From positions 1 through 10,312 of the forward strand of contig JAPLSI010000256.1 in assembly GCA_026398715.1 (NCBI GenBank): a DNA stretch of 10,312 nt, read 5' to 3'. The translations under genes and the position numbers were made by a program. This DNA is from Gammaproteobacteria bacterium (GTDB taxonomy: Bacteria > Pseudomonadota > Gammaproteobacteria > Xanthomonadales > Xanthomonadaceae). Under the pieces are notes generated by a model. That model ran no database searches, had not been told where the DNA came from, and was given only the letters and a program-made list of their open reading frames with translations. Positions 1-6,654 of the stretch are shown piece after piece. The stretch's first letter is position 1. Every line of letters begins with the position of its first letter.

Positions 1-125
1 AGGACTTTTTCCTCGGCGGCCGGCGCGGCGGCCGTGCCAGCCGCTGCCTGGTCGGCAGGCTTGTCCCTGTTGCACGCCGACAGCATCAGCGTGGCCAGCA
101 CAACCGTTAGCGTGCGAAGTTTCAT
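1..125 (-). CDS. Lipoprotein N-terminus, probable polyamine-binding protein of an ABC importer (partial)
   Basis: Only the first 41 codons are inside the window; the gene runs off the left edge. The start is ATG at 125, preceded by GGAGAG (complement of 132-137) at good spacing. The peptide begins MKLRTLTVVLATLMLSACNR: a basic start, a short hydrophobic stretch and a lipobox Leu-Ser-Ala-Cys with Cys18, so it should be a lipid-anchored envelope protein (signal peptidase II type). An Ala/Pro-rich linker follows, ending in Glu-Glu-Lys-Val-Leu. In PotF/SpuD-type putrescine-binding proteins the mature domain often starts with a similar 'K-V-L-N-V-Y-N-W' strand, so the visible end fits the start of that fold. 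Context supports this: in Pseudomonas aeruginosa spuD directly follows spuC, as here, with 73 bp between the genes. The signal and lipobox are seen directly; the polyamine-binding role is inferred from position and a few residues. Confidence 0.65.
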   Translation of the reverse strand, partial: MKLRTLTVVLATLMLSACNRDKPADQAAAGTAAAPAAEEKV

Positions 126-131
126 GTGGCG

Positions 132-137
132 CTCTCC
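132..137 (-). promoter_or_regulatory. Ribosome binding site of the lipoprotein gene
   Basis: On the minus strand GGAGAG lies 6 bases before the ATG at 125-123. It fixes this start and supports the partial gene as real. The 73-bp gap to the upstream spuC stop holds only a weak inverted repeat (ATGTG-CCT-CACAT, 159-171). I see no convincing terminator there, so the lipoprotein gene may be transcribed together with spuC. Confidence 0.6.
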
Positions 138-198
138 ATGAGTGGAACTGAACGAGTGATGTGCCTCACATATACAACTTGGACCGGCCCTCGGCAAG

Positions 199-1577
199 TC
201 AGGCCGCGGCCTTTCCGATTCCCAACGCTGCCGCCGTCTGGTCCAGCGATTTCCAGGCCTTGTCGAACATCTCGTCGATCTGGTCCCGGGTGATGATGAG
301 GGGCGGCGACAGCAGCATCGCATCGTTGGTGGCGCGCAGGATCAGCCCGTTGCGCAGGGCGAAATCCCGGCACATCTGGCCGACCGCGCCGCGGTCGGGG
401 AAGTAGTCGCGGCTGGGCTTGCGTGGCACCAGCTCCAACGCCCCGACCATGCCCACCACCCTTGCCTCGCCCACGATCGGGTGCTCGCCGAGCTCCGCCC
501 AGCGCTTGGCCAGGTAGGGACCGGTATTGGACTGGATGTTCTCGACCATCTTTTCCTCTTCCAGTATCCGGATGTTCTCCAGCGCCACGGCGGTGCAGAC
601 CGGATGGCCCGAGTAGGTGTAGCCGTGCGCCAGTTCGCCACCCTTCTCCATCAACACCTTGGAGATACGGTCGTTGAACATCACCGCGCCCAACGGGATG
701 TAGCCCGAAGTGATGCCCTTGGCCAGGGTCATGATGTCGGGCTGGATGCCGAAATACTCGGATGCGAACCAGTGCCCGGTGCGGCCGAAGCCGCAGATCA
801 CTTCGTCGGCCACCAGCAGCACGTCGTACTTGCGACAGATGCGCTGGATTTCCGGCCAGTAGTTCATGGGCGGGATGAAGACGCCGGCCGCGCCCTGGAT
901 AGGCTCGCCGATGAAGGCCGCCACGCGGTCCGGGCCCAGCTCTAGGATCTTTTCCTCCAACTCGCGCGCGCGCTGCAGGCCGAATTCCTCGGGGCTCAGG
1001 TCGCCGCCCTCGCCGAACCAGTAGGGCTGGTTGATGTGCACGATGTCGGGAATCGGCAGGCCGCCCATCGCGTGCATGCCCTTCATGCCGCCGAGGCTGG
1101 CGCCGGCGACAGTGGATCCGTGGTAACCGTTGAGCCGGCCGATGAAGACATTCTTTTTCGGCTGGCCCTGTACCGCCCAGAAGTGCCGGACCATGCGCAG
1201 GATGGTGTCGTTGGCCTCGAGCCGGAATTGCTGAAGAAGACGTGGTTCAAGTCGCCGGGGCAAAGTTCGGCCAGCTTGGCGGCAAGACGCACGGTCGGTT
1301 CGGTGGTGCAGGAAAAGAAGCTGTTGTAGTAGGCAAGCTGGGTCATCTGCCTGGAAGCGACCTCGCCCAATTCCTTTCGGCCGTAGCCGATGTTCACGCA
1401 CCACAGTCCGGCGAAGGCGTCGAGCATCTTGTTGCCTTCCGAGTCCCACACGTACACACCCTCGCCCTTGGTCAGGATCCGGGTGCCCCGCTTCGCCAGC
1501 GCGGCATTGTCGTTGAACGGATGCAGGTGGTGCGCGGCGTCGAGTACTTGCAGCGCATGGGTGTCGAGGTGGTTCAT
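199..1577 (-). pseudogene. spuC: Putrescine:pyruvate aminotransferase SpuC, interrupted by a one-base frameshift
   Basis: This is a class III PLP-dependent aminotransferase that moves the amino group of putrescine to pyruvate, giving 4-aminobutanal and alanine in the cytoplasm. The start is ATG at 1577 with GGAG eight bases upstream; an in-frame GTG at 1586 sits too close to that GGAG. Frame 1 reads correctly through Asn-Ser-Gly-Ser (residue 120, ending at 1218). The family expects Ser-Gly-Ser-Glu-Ala-Asn-Asp, but one base is missing, and the frame then gives 44 unrelated residues and stops at 1083. The remaining 339 codons to the TGA at 199 are intact in the next frame and carry the rest of the family: NGYHGST, ADEVICGFGRTG (Asp258 for the PLP nitrogen) and AKGITSGYIPLG (Lys287, Schiff base). 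The rebuilt protein would be 459 residues, normal for SpuC. It is either a young pseudogene or a sequencing error. It lies 25 bp downstream of spuB. Family assignment is strong; substrate is inferred from the spu context. Confidence 0.88.
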
Positions 1578-1585
1578 GGGACGCA

Positions 1586-1589
1586 CTCC
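1586..1589 (-). promoter_or_regulatory. Ribosome binding site deciding the spuC start
   Basis: GGAG on the minus strand is eight bases from the ATG at 1577 and immediately overlaps the alternative GTG at 1586. This favours the ATG start and a protein beginning MNHLDTHALQ. It lies in the 25-bp gap after the spuB stop, consistent with translation of both from one message. Confidence 0.55.
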
Positions 1590-1602
1590 GGGAGGATGGG
1601 AT

Positions 1603-3063
1603 TCAGACGTTCAACAGCAGGAACTCGCGTTCCCATGAACTGATGACGCGGAAATAAGTCTGGTATTCCTTGCGCTTCACCGCGATGTAGGCTTCGACGA
1701 AGCGGCTTCCGATCAGCTCCTGCAGCGGCGCACAGGCACCGAGCAAGTCCAGCGACACTTCCAGCGAGCGCGGCAGTCCATAGCCGAGGTCCTGCGCGCT
1801 GCCAGCCAGCGGCTCGGTCGGCATCAGCTTTTCGCGAATGCCCAGGTAGCCGCAGGCCAGCGTCGCCGCCATCGCCAGGTAGGGATTGGCGTCGGAGCCG
1901 GCGAAGCGACTTTCAACGCGCGTGTTCTCGGACGAGTCGAGCGGCACGCGCAGCCCGCAGGTGCGGTTGTCGTAGCCCCACTGCACGTTGATCGGCGCGA
2001 CCTCGCCCATGGCAAGGCGACGATAGGAATTGACGTTGGGCGCGAAGAAGGGCATCGCCATGGGCACGTATTTCTGCAGGCCGCCCAGGTAGTGCTGGAA
2101 CAGCTTGCTGTGCCCGCCGGCCTTCGAGGCTGCGAACACGTTGGCGCCGGTACGCGCGTCCAGCATGCTCTGGTGGATGTGCATCGAGCTGCCCGGCTCG
2201 TTCTCCATCGGCTTGGCCAGGAAAGTGGCGTAAATGCCGTGGCGCAGAGCCGCTTCGCGCATGGTGCGCTTGAACAGGAAGACCTGGTCGGCGCGCGACA
2301 TCGGATCGGCGTGCTGGAAATTCACTTCCAGCTGGGCCGCGCCCGACTCGTGGATCAGGGTGTCCACGTCGAGCTCCATGGCTTCGGCGTAGTCGTACAT
2401 CAGGTCGAGGATGGGATCGAATTCGTTGACCGCGTCGATCGAATAGGCCTGCCGTGCGGTTTCCGGCCGGCCCGAGCGGCCAGCCGGCGGCTGCAGCGGG
2501 AAATCCGGGTCGGTGTTCTTCTGCACCAGGAAGAATTCGAGCTCGGGCGCGACGATGGGCTTCAGGCCGAGTTCGTCGTACAGCTCCAGCACCCGGCGCA
2601 GGACGCTGCGCGGCGCCAGTTCGTGCGGCGCGCCATCGCGGGTGAAACAGTCGTGGATGATCTGCGCGGTCGGGTCCGACGCCCACGGCACCATGCGCAC
2701 CGTTTCCGCGTCCGGACGCAGGAACATGTCCGAATCCGACGGTGAAACCAGTTCGTAATATTCGTCCGGGTAATCGCCGGTGACGGTGGTGACGAAGATG
2801 CCCTCGGGAAGTCGCGTACCGTAATCGTGCGAGAACTTCGCCGCCGGGATGATCTTGCCGCGGGCGTTGCCGGTCATGTCCGGCACAAGGCACTCGACCT
2901 CGGTGATGCGGCGGTCCTTCAACCAGCGCAGCAGCGAGCTTTCCTCGGTCTTGGTTTCACCCGGACGGGATTTTGACGCGCCCTTTTTACTGGCGACCTT
3001 TTTCTTGTCGGGCTTCTTCGCCGGTTTGCCGGCGGACTTGCTGTCGGATTTGCTGGTGGCCAT
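1603..3063 (-). CDS. spuB: Gamma-glutamylpolyamine synthetase SpuB (PuuA/PauA-type, glutamine synthetase fold)
   Basis: The 486-residue protein should ligate glutamate to putrescine or a related polyamine using ATP, the first step of the gamma-glutamylation route. Glutamine synthetase landmarks are in order: NARGK at 66-70 in the N-terminal beta-grasp part, ELEFF at 174-178 (metal-binding glutamate), HESGAAQLEVNF at 238-249, KPMENEPGSSMHIHQS at 284-299, NSYRR at 345-349, DNRTCGLRVP at 365-374 and the ESRFAGSDANPYL block at 384-396. The sequence pattern is PuuA-like rather than GlnA-like. I chose ATG 3063, one base after the spuA stop (TGACATG), because codons further upstream in this frame lie inside spuA and look unlike the family. 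Odd feature: residues 2-40 form a Lys/Ala/Ser/Pro-rich tail in front of the enzyme, not usual in the family. The gene is tightly coupled to spuA and followed after 25 bp by spuC. Which amine it prefers cannot be read from the sequence. Confidence 0.9.
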   Translation of the reverse strand: MATSKSDSKSAGKPAKKPDKKKVASKKGASKSRPGETKTEESSLLRWLKDRRITEVECLVPDMTGNARGKIIPAAKFSHDYGTRLPEGIFVTTVTGDYPDEYYELVSPSDSDMFLRPDAETVRMVPWASDPTAQIIHDCFTRDGAPHELAPRSVLRRVLELYDELGLKPIVAPELEFFLVQKNTDPDFPLQPPAGRSGRPETARQAYSIDAVNEFDPILDLMYDYAEAMELDVDTLIHESGAAQLEVNFQHADPMSRADQVFLFKRTMREAALRHGIYATFLAKPMENEPGSSMHIHQSMLDARTGANVFAASKAGGHSKLFQHYLGGLQKYVPMAMPFFAPNVNSYRRLAMGEVAPINVQWGYDNRTCGLRVPLDSSENTRVESRFAGSDANPYLAMAATLACGYLGIREKLMPTEPLAGSAQDLGYGLPRSLEVSLDLLGACAPLQELIGSRFVEAYIAVKRKEYQTYFRVISSWEREFLLLNV

Positions 3064-3064
3064 G

Positions 3065-3814
3065 TCAGTCTCGTAAAGCAGCGCGAGCCCGGCAGGCTGC
3101 GGCGAATTCCTGGAAGATTCCAAGATAGAAAGGATTTTGGGTGACTTTCCATTCCGGATGCCATTGCACGGCAAGCAGGAAAGTCTGGTCGGAGTCGAGG
3201 CGCACTGCTTCCACCAACCCATCCGGCGCGATGGCTTCCACCACCAGGCCGCGACCCAGCTTTTCCACGCCCTGCCCGTGCAAGGAGTTGACCAGTGCGG
3301 TATCGGCGCCGGCGATGCGCGCCAGGCTTCCGCTCAATGCGACCGGGTGGCCCGGTCCGTATTGCACGTCCAGGTCGGCGGATTCGTCTTCGCGGTGGTC
3401 GTCCAGGCCGGAGACGTCGTGCACCTTCTGGTGCAGCGTGCCACCGAGCGCGACGTTGACTTCCTGCATGCCGCGGCAAACGGCCAGCACTGGCAATCGC
3501 ATCTCGATCGCCAGGGATACCAGGGTCAGGCTGGTCGCATCGCGCGCGGGGTCGTGCAGGTTTCCGGGATAACTCTCGGGTCCGGAGTAATGATGGGGTT
3601 CGATGTTGCTGTACGAACCGGTGAGGAACAGACCGTCGAGCCGCTCCAGCAGCTCGCGCAGCGGCAAGGGCGGCGACATCGAGGGAATCATCACGGGGAT
3701 GGCGCCGGCGGCCTCCACTACGGCGCGAACGTACTTCTCGCCGACGGCCTGGTAAAGGTGCCGGCCGATGGGCTTGCTGTCCGACGGAAGTCCTACCAAT
3801 GGCGCGCGCGGCAT
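3065..3814 (-). CDS. spuA: Gamma-glutamyl-GABA hydrolase (PuuD / SpuA, class I glutamine amidotransferase-like)
   Basis: The 249-residue cytoplasmic enzyme should split gamma-glutamyl-4-aminobutyrate into glutamate and GABA, the last step of the gamma-glutamylated putrescine pathway. The class I amidotransferase triad is visible: the nucleophile Cys113 in AVCRGMQEVNV, His219 and Glu221 in VQWHPEW. LDGLFLTGSYSNIEPHHY (59-76) and NSLHGQG (176-182) are characteristic of the PuuD branch, and the length matches E. coli PuuD (about 254). The start is ATG at 3814; the ribosome site is weak. It is the first gene of the minus-strand spuA-spuB-spuC-lipoprotein unit and is divergent from spuI, the same order as in Pseudomonas aeruginosa. 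Its TGA is one base from the spuB ATG, suggesting coupled translation. Family and reaction are well supported; a general peptidase C26 annotation would be the fallback. Confidence 0.93.
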   Translation of the reverse strand: MPRAPLVGLPSDSKPIGRHLYQAVGEKYVRAVVEAAGAIPVMIPSMSPPLPLRELLERLDGLFLTGSYSNIEPHHYSGPESYPGNLHDPARDATSLTLVSLAIEMRLPVLAVCRGMQEVNVALGGTLHQKVHDVSGLDDHREDESADLDVQYGPGHPVALSGSLARIAGADTALVNSLHGQGVEKLGRGLVVEAIAPDGLVEAVRLDSDQTFLLAVQWHPEWKVTQNPFYLGIFQEFAAACRARAALRD

Positions 3815-3857
3815 AAACGGCTCGGTCCCGGATTTTGAGCAACCCTACGCCAGCCGT

Positions 3858-3870
3858 TTGATTTTATCAA
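3858..3870. promoter_or_regulatory. Small inverted repeat in the spuA/spuI intergenic region
   Basis: TTGAT-TTT-ATCAA is a perfect 5-bp inverted repeat with a 3-bp centre. It overlaps the -10 candidate for spuA. Such a short palindrome could be a regulator half-site pair or chance in an AT-rich promoter; no regulator is named from it. Confidence 0.35.
3861..3869 (-). promoter_or_regulatory. Extended -10 promoter candidate for spuA-spuB-spuC
   Basis: On the minus strand TGATAAAAT is an extended -10 (TG, one base, TAAAAT), about 47 bp before the spuA ATG at 3814. No good -35 stands 17 bp upstream, as is common for extended -10 promoters. An alternative is TTGATA (3870-3865) with TAGGGT (3847-3842) at 17-bp spacing; the -10 of that pair is poor. 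Confidence 0.45.
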
Positions 3871-3873
3871 CGC

Positions 3874-3888
3874 TGTTGAGTATTTTTT
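3874..3888 (-). promoter_or_regulatory. PuuR-box-like operator candidate between the divergent polyamine promoters
   Basis: The minus strand reads AAAAAATACTCAACA. The E. coli PuuR recognition sequence, as I recall it, is AAAATATAATGAACA; 12 of 15 positions agree. The site lies just upstream of the spuA -10 candidate and overlaps the -35 of the spuI promoter, where a repressor could shut both directions. The regulator gene is not in the window. The match is seen by eye and the comparison sequence is from memory, so binding is an inference. Confidence 0.35.
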
Positions 3889-3914
3889 ACACCCCGGAGG
3901 GCCTCTGCTAATAT
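3886..3914 (+). promoter_or_regulatory. Promoter candidate for spuI-puuB
   Basis: TTTACA (3886-3891) as -35, a 17-bp spacer, and TAATAT (3909-3914) as -10 preceded by TG at 3906-3907 (extended -10). Transcription would start near 3921, giving a leader of about 20 bases that contains GGAAG (3930-3934), six bases before the ATG at 3941. Confidence 0.55.
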
Positions 3915-3940
3915 CCGGCCAACCCCAGCGGAAGTCCGCC

Positions 3941-5344
3941 ATGACCCGATCCCCGACCTCGACCCCTCTGCACTCCATCCCTGCCCCGGGACTGCCCGAC
4001 GAGGATGCCGCAGAGCTCCACCAGATTGCCGGGTGCGAGATGATCGACCTGCTGCTGCCCGACATGAACGGCCTGCTGCGCGGCAAGCGGATCACCCGCG
4101 ACGCGCTGGAAAAAGTCTACGCCAATGGCGTCTGCCTGCCGATGTCGCTGATCGCCACCGACATCACCGGCAACACCGTGGAAGAAACGGGGCTGGGCTA
4201 CGCCATTGGCGACGAAGACCGGATCTGCCGGCCGATCCCCGGCACGTTGCGACCCATCGCCTGGCAGCAACGGCCGATGGCGCAACTGTTGTTGAACATG
4301 GAAGACGCCAATGGCGGCGCCTTCGAGGCAAACCCGCGTGAAGTGCTCAAGCGCGTGGTGCAGGGATTCACCGATCGCGGCTTGACGCCCGTGGTCGCGG
4401 TCGAGCTGGAGTTCTACCTGCTGGACGCGGAGCTGACGGTGGATGGTCGGCCGCAGACCTCCATCAATCCGGCGACCGGCGTGCGCAACACCACCACGCA
4501 GGTCTACTACATGCAGGACCTCAACGATTACCAGCAGTTCACCGATGCGGTCGCCGATGCCTGTCGCGCGCAGCAGATTCCCGCCGACACCGCGGTCGCC
4601 GAATATGCCCCGGGCCAGTTCGAGATCAACCTCAAGCATCGCAGCGACGCCGTGCTCGCTTGCGACGACGCCATCTTCCTCAAGCGCGCCATCAAGGCCA
4701 TCGCCGAGGACCAGGGCATGATCGCCAGTTTCATGGCCAAGCCCTTCGTCGACCAGGCAGGCAGCGGCACGCACATCCATGTCAGCGTGCTCGACAAGGA
4801 AGGCAACAACATCTTCGCCTGCACCCCGGACACGCCCAGCGACACGCTTCGCCACGCCGTGGCCGGCCTGCAGAAGGCATCGGCCAGTTGCATGCTGATG
4901 TTCGCGCCGCACGCCAACAGCTACCGCCGGTTCGTGTTGAACGCCTTCGTGCCCTTGAACGACTGCTGGGGCTTCAACAACCGCACGGTCGCGATGCGCA
5001 TCCCGCACAGCGACCCGGCCAACATCCGCGTCGAACACCGCATTGCCGGCGCCGACGCCAATCCCTACCTGGTCACCGCCGCAGTGCTGGCGGGCGTCTT
5101 GCAGGGATTGCAGGACAAGGGCGATCCGGGTCCGGCGATCGTCGGCAACGCCTACGACCAGACCGAGCAACGCACGCTGTTCTGGCGCGACACCATCAAC
5201 GATTTCATGGCCAGCCCTTTCGTCGCGGAAGCCTTCGGCGCGCAGTTCCAGCACATCTTCGGGCAGCAGAAGCTCAAGGAGATGCGCAGCTTCTACACTG
5301 AAGTCACCACGCTGGAGTACGACTGGTACCTGCGCCAGGTCTGA
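3941..5344 (+). CDS. spuI: Gamma-glutamylputrescine synthetase (PuuA / SpuI-type, glutamine synthetase fold)
   Basis: The 467-residue cytoplasmic enzyme should couple glutamate to putrescine with ATP; length matches E. coli PuuA (472). Visible blocks: NGLLRGKRI at 43-51, ELEFYL at 155-160 (metal-binding), EYAPGQFEINL at 221-231, AKPFVDQAGSGTHIHVS at 266-282, NSYRRF at 326-331, FNNRTVAMRIP at 345-355 and the EHRIAGADANPYL block at 365-377. It is a paralogue of SpuB across the divergent promoter but differs throughout and lacks the Lys-rich tail. The start ATG 3941 has GGAAG at six bases. The next gene, an FAD oxidoreductase that acts on the product of this enzyme, begins two bases after its TGA, so the pair is almost certainly one transcription unit. 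The family is certain; preference for putrescine over other amines (for example spermidine or diaminopropane) is inferred from synteny with Pseudomonas spuI. Confidence 0.93.
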   Translation: MTRSPTSTPLHSIPAPGLPDEDAAELHQIAGCEMIDLLLPDMNGLLRGKRITRDALEKVYANGVCLPMSLIATDITGNTVEETGLGYAIGDEDRICRPIPGTLRPIAWQQRPMAQLLLNMEDANGGAFEANPREVLKRVVQGFTDRGLTPVVAVELEFYLLDAELTVDGRPQTSINPATGVRNTTTQVYYMQDLNDYQQFTDAVADACRAQQIPADTAVAEYAPGQFEINLKHRSDAVLACDDAIFLKRAIKAIAEDQGMIASFMAKPFVDQAGSGTHIHVSVLDKEGNNIFACTPDTPSDTLRHAVAGLQKASASCMLMFAPHANSYRRFVLNAFVPLNDCWGFNNRTVAMRIPHSDPANIRVEHRIAGADANPYLVTAAVLAGVLQGLQDKGDPGPAIVGNAYDQTEQRTLFWRDTINDFMASPFVAEAFGAQFQHIFGQQKLKEMRSFYTEVTTLEYDWYLRQV

Positions 5345-5346
5345 CC

Positions 5347-6654
5347 ATGGCCAGCACCACGCCAGGGCCTGCCGGGGCCGCCATCGCCCTGCCCCGCACG
5401 GCCTATTCGGAAGCGATGTCGCCGCCGGAGCCACAGCCGCGCCTGGAAGGATCCGTGCAGGCGGACGTCTGCATCCTGGGCGCCGGGCTGACCGGATTGT
5501 CCACTGCCATCGAACTGGCCGAGGCCGGCTTGAGCGTGGTGGTCCTGGAAGCCAGGCGCATCGCCTGGGGCGCGTCGGGTCGCAGTGGCGGCCAGGCCAT
5601 TTTCGGTTTCGGCTGCGACCAATCGAAGATCGCGGCGATGGTCGGGTTGCCGGAATCGCGGCGACTGTTCGACTGGTCCCTGGAAGGGATCGCGCTGATC
5701 CATGATCGCTGCGCCCGGTACGGGATCGATTGCGACTGGCGCAGCGGCCACGCCCATGTCCCGATCAAGCAACGCCAGGTCGCCGAACTGAAGTCATGGC
5801 AAGCCGACCTGTCGGAAAACTATGGCTACGGCCTGCAGTGGTGGGATCGGGACGAACTGCTCGGCCGACTGGCCAGCGAGCGCTACCTGGGCGCGCTTTT
5901 CGATCCGGGCAGCGGCCATCTCAACCCGCTCAAGTACACGCAGGGCCTGGCGCAAGCCGCGCTGTCGCTGGGCGTGCGCATCTTCGAGGATTCAGCTGTC
6001 GTCGAACTCAGGCGCGGCGCGCAAGCGGTGCTGCGCACGGCGCACGGCCGGGTCTCGTGCAGCTATGCCGTGCTTGCCGGCAACGCCTATGTGCACGGGA
6101 TCGCCCCTGAACTGGATTCGCGCATCATGCCGGTCGGCACCTACATCGGCGCCACCGAGCCCCTGGGCGCGGAACGCGCGCAGTCACTGATCGCCAACGA
6201 CATGGCCGTGGCCGACGTGAACTGGGCGCTGGATTATTTCCGCCTGAGCCGCGATCACCGCCTGTTGTTCGGTGGCCGCGCCAGTTATTCCACGCTGCCA
6301 CCGCCCAACCTGCGGCGTACCTTGCAGCGGCGCATGACCCGCGTCTTTCCGCAATTGGCCGACGCGAAGATGGAAACCGTCTGGGGCGGTTACGTGGACA
6401 TCAGCATGAACCGGGCGCCGCACTGGGGCCGCCTGGGTAGCAATGTGTATTTTGCGCAGGGCTTTTCCGGCCACGGCATCGCTGCCACCGGGTTGGCTGG
6501 ACGAGTGATTGGCGAAGCGATTCGCGGCCAGGCGAGTCGCCTGGACGCGTTTTCCCGAATCGGCCATCGGCCGTTTCCCGGCGGGCGGTTGTTCCGCACG
6601 CCGATGCTGGTGGCCGCAATGGCCTGGTTCAAGCTGCGCGACGCGTTGTTCTAG
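5347..6654 (+). CDS. puuB: Gamma-glutamylputrescine oxidoreductase (PuuB / PauB-type, FAD-dependent DAO fold)
   Basis: The 435-residue flavoprotein should oxidise gamma-glutamylputrescine to gamma-glutamyl-aminobutyraldehyde. Residues 40-69 form the FAD-binding Rossmann motif, with GAGLTG at 45-50 and an acidic end (Leu-Glu-Ala) of the second strand. GASGRSGGQ (75-83) and the C-terminal QGFSGHGIAATGLAG (371-385) are typical of the D-amino-acid-oxidase fold group that includes PuuB. The N-terminal TAYSEAMSPP segment resembles the start of PuuB-type proteins. Length is close to E. coli PuuB (426). ATG 5347 follows the spuI stop by two bases and has only a weak ribosome site, which points to translational coupling. 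The stop TAG at 6652-6654 overlaps the stop of the opposite gene. The aldehyde dehydrogenase needed for the next step is not in this window. Confidence 0.9.
   Translation: MASTTPGPAGAAIALPRTAYSEAMSPPEPQPRLEGSVQADVCILGAGLTGLSTAIELAEAGLSVVVLEARRIAWGASGRSGGQAIFGFGCDQSKIAAMVGLPESRRLFDWSLEGIALIHDRCARYGIDCDWRSGHAHVPIKQRQVAELKSWQADLSENYGYGLQWWDRDELLGRLASERYLGALFDPGSGHLNPLKYTQGLAQAALSLGVRIFEDSAVVELRRGAQAVLRTAHGRVSCSYAVLAGNAYVHGIAPELDSRIMPVGTYIGATEPLGAERAQSLIANDMAVADVNWALDYFRLSRDHRLLFGGRASYSTLPPPNLRRTLQRRMTRVFPQLADAKMETVWGGYVDISMNRAPHWGRLGSNVYFAQGFSGHGIAATGLAGRVIGEAIRGQASRLDAFSRIGHRPFPGGRLFRTPMLVAAMAWFKLRDALF

Noticed and set aside
159..171. ATGTG-CCT-CACAT as a terminator after spuC
   Set aside because: Only five base pairs and no T-run follows on either strand.
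1207..1230. Programmed -1 frameshift in spuC
   Set aside because: No slippery heptamer or obvious downstream stem; the shift would have to occur on GGC TCG AGG, where re-pairing is poor.
3064..3222. Longer start for spuB (about 53 extra residues in frame up to 3222)
   Set aside because: The extra codons lie inside spuA, look like an out-of-frame translation, and the ATG at 3063 right after the spuA stop is the natural coupled start.
3908..5434. A 508-codon open frame on the minus strand antisense to spuI
   Set aside because: It mirrors the codon bias of a GC-rich gene, resembles no family, and spuI on the other strand has all conserved motifs.
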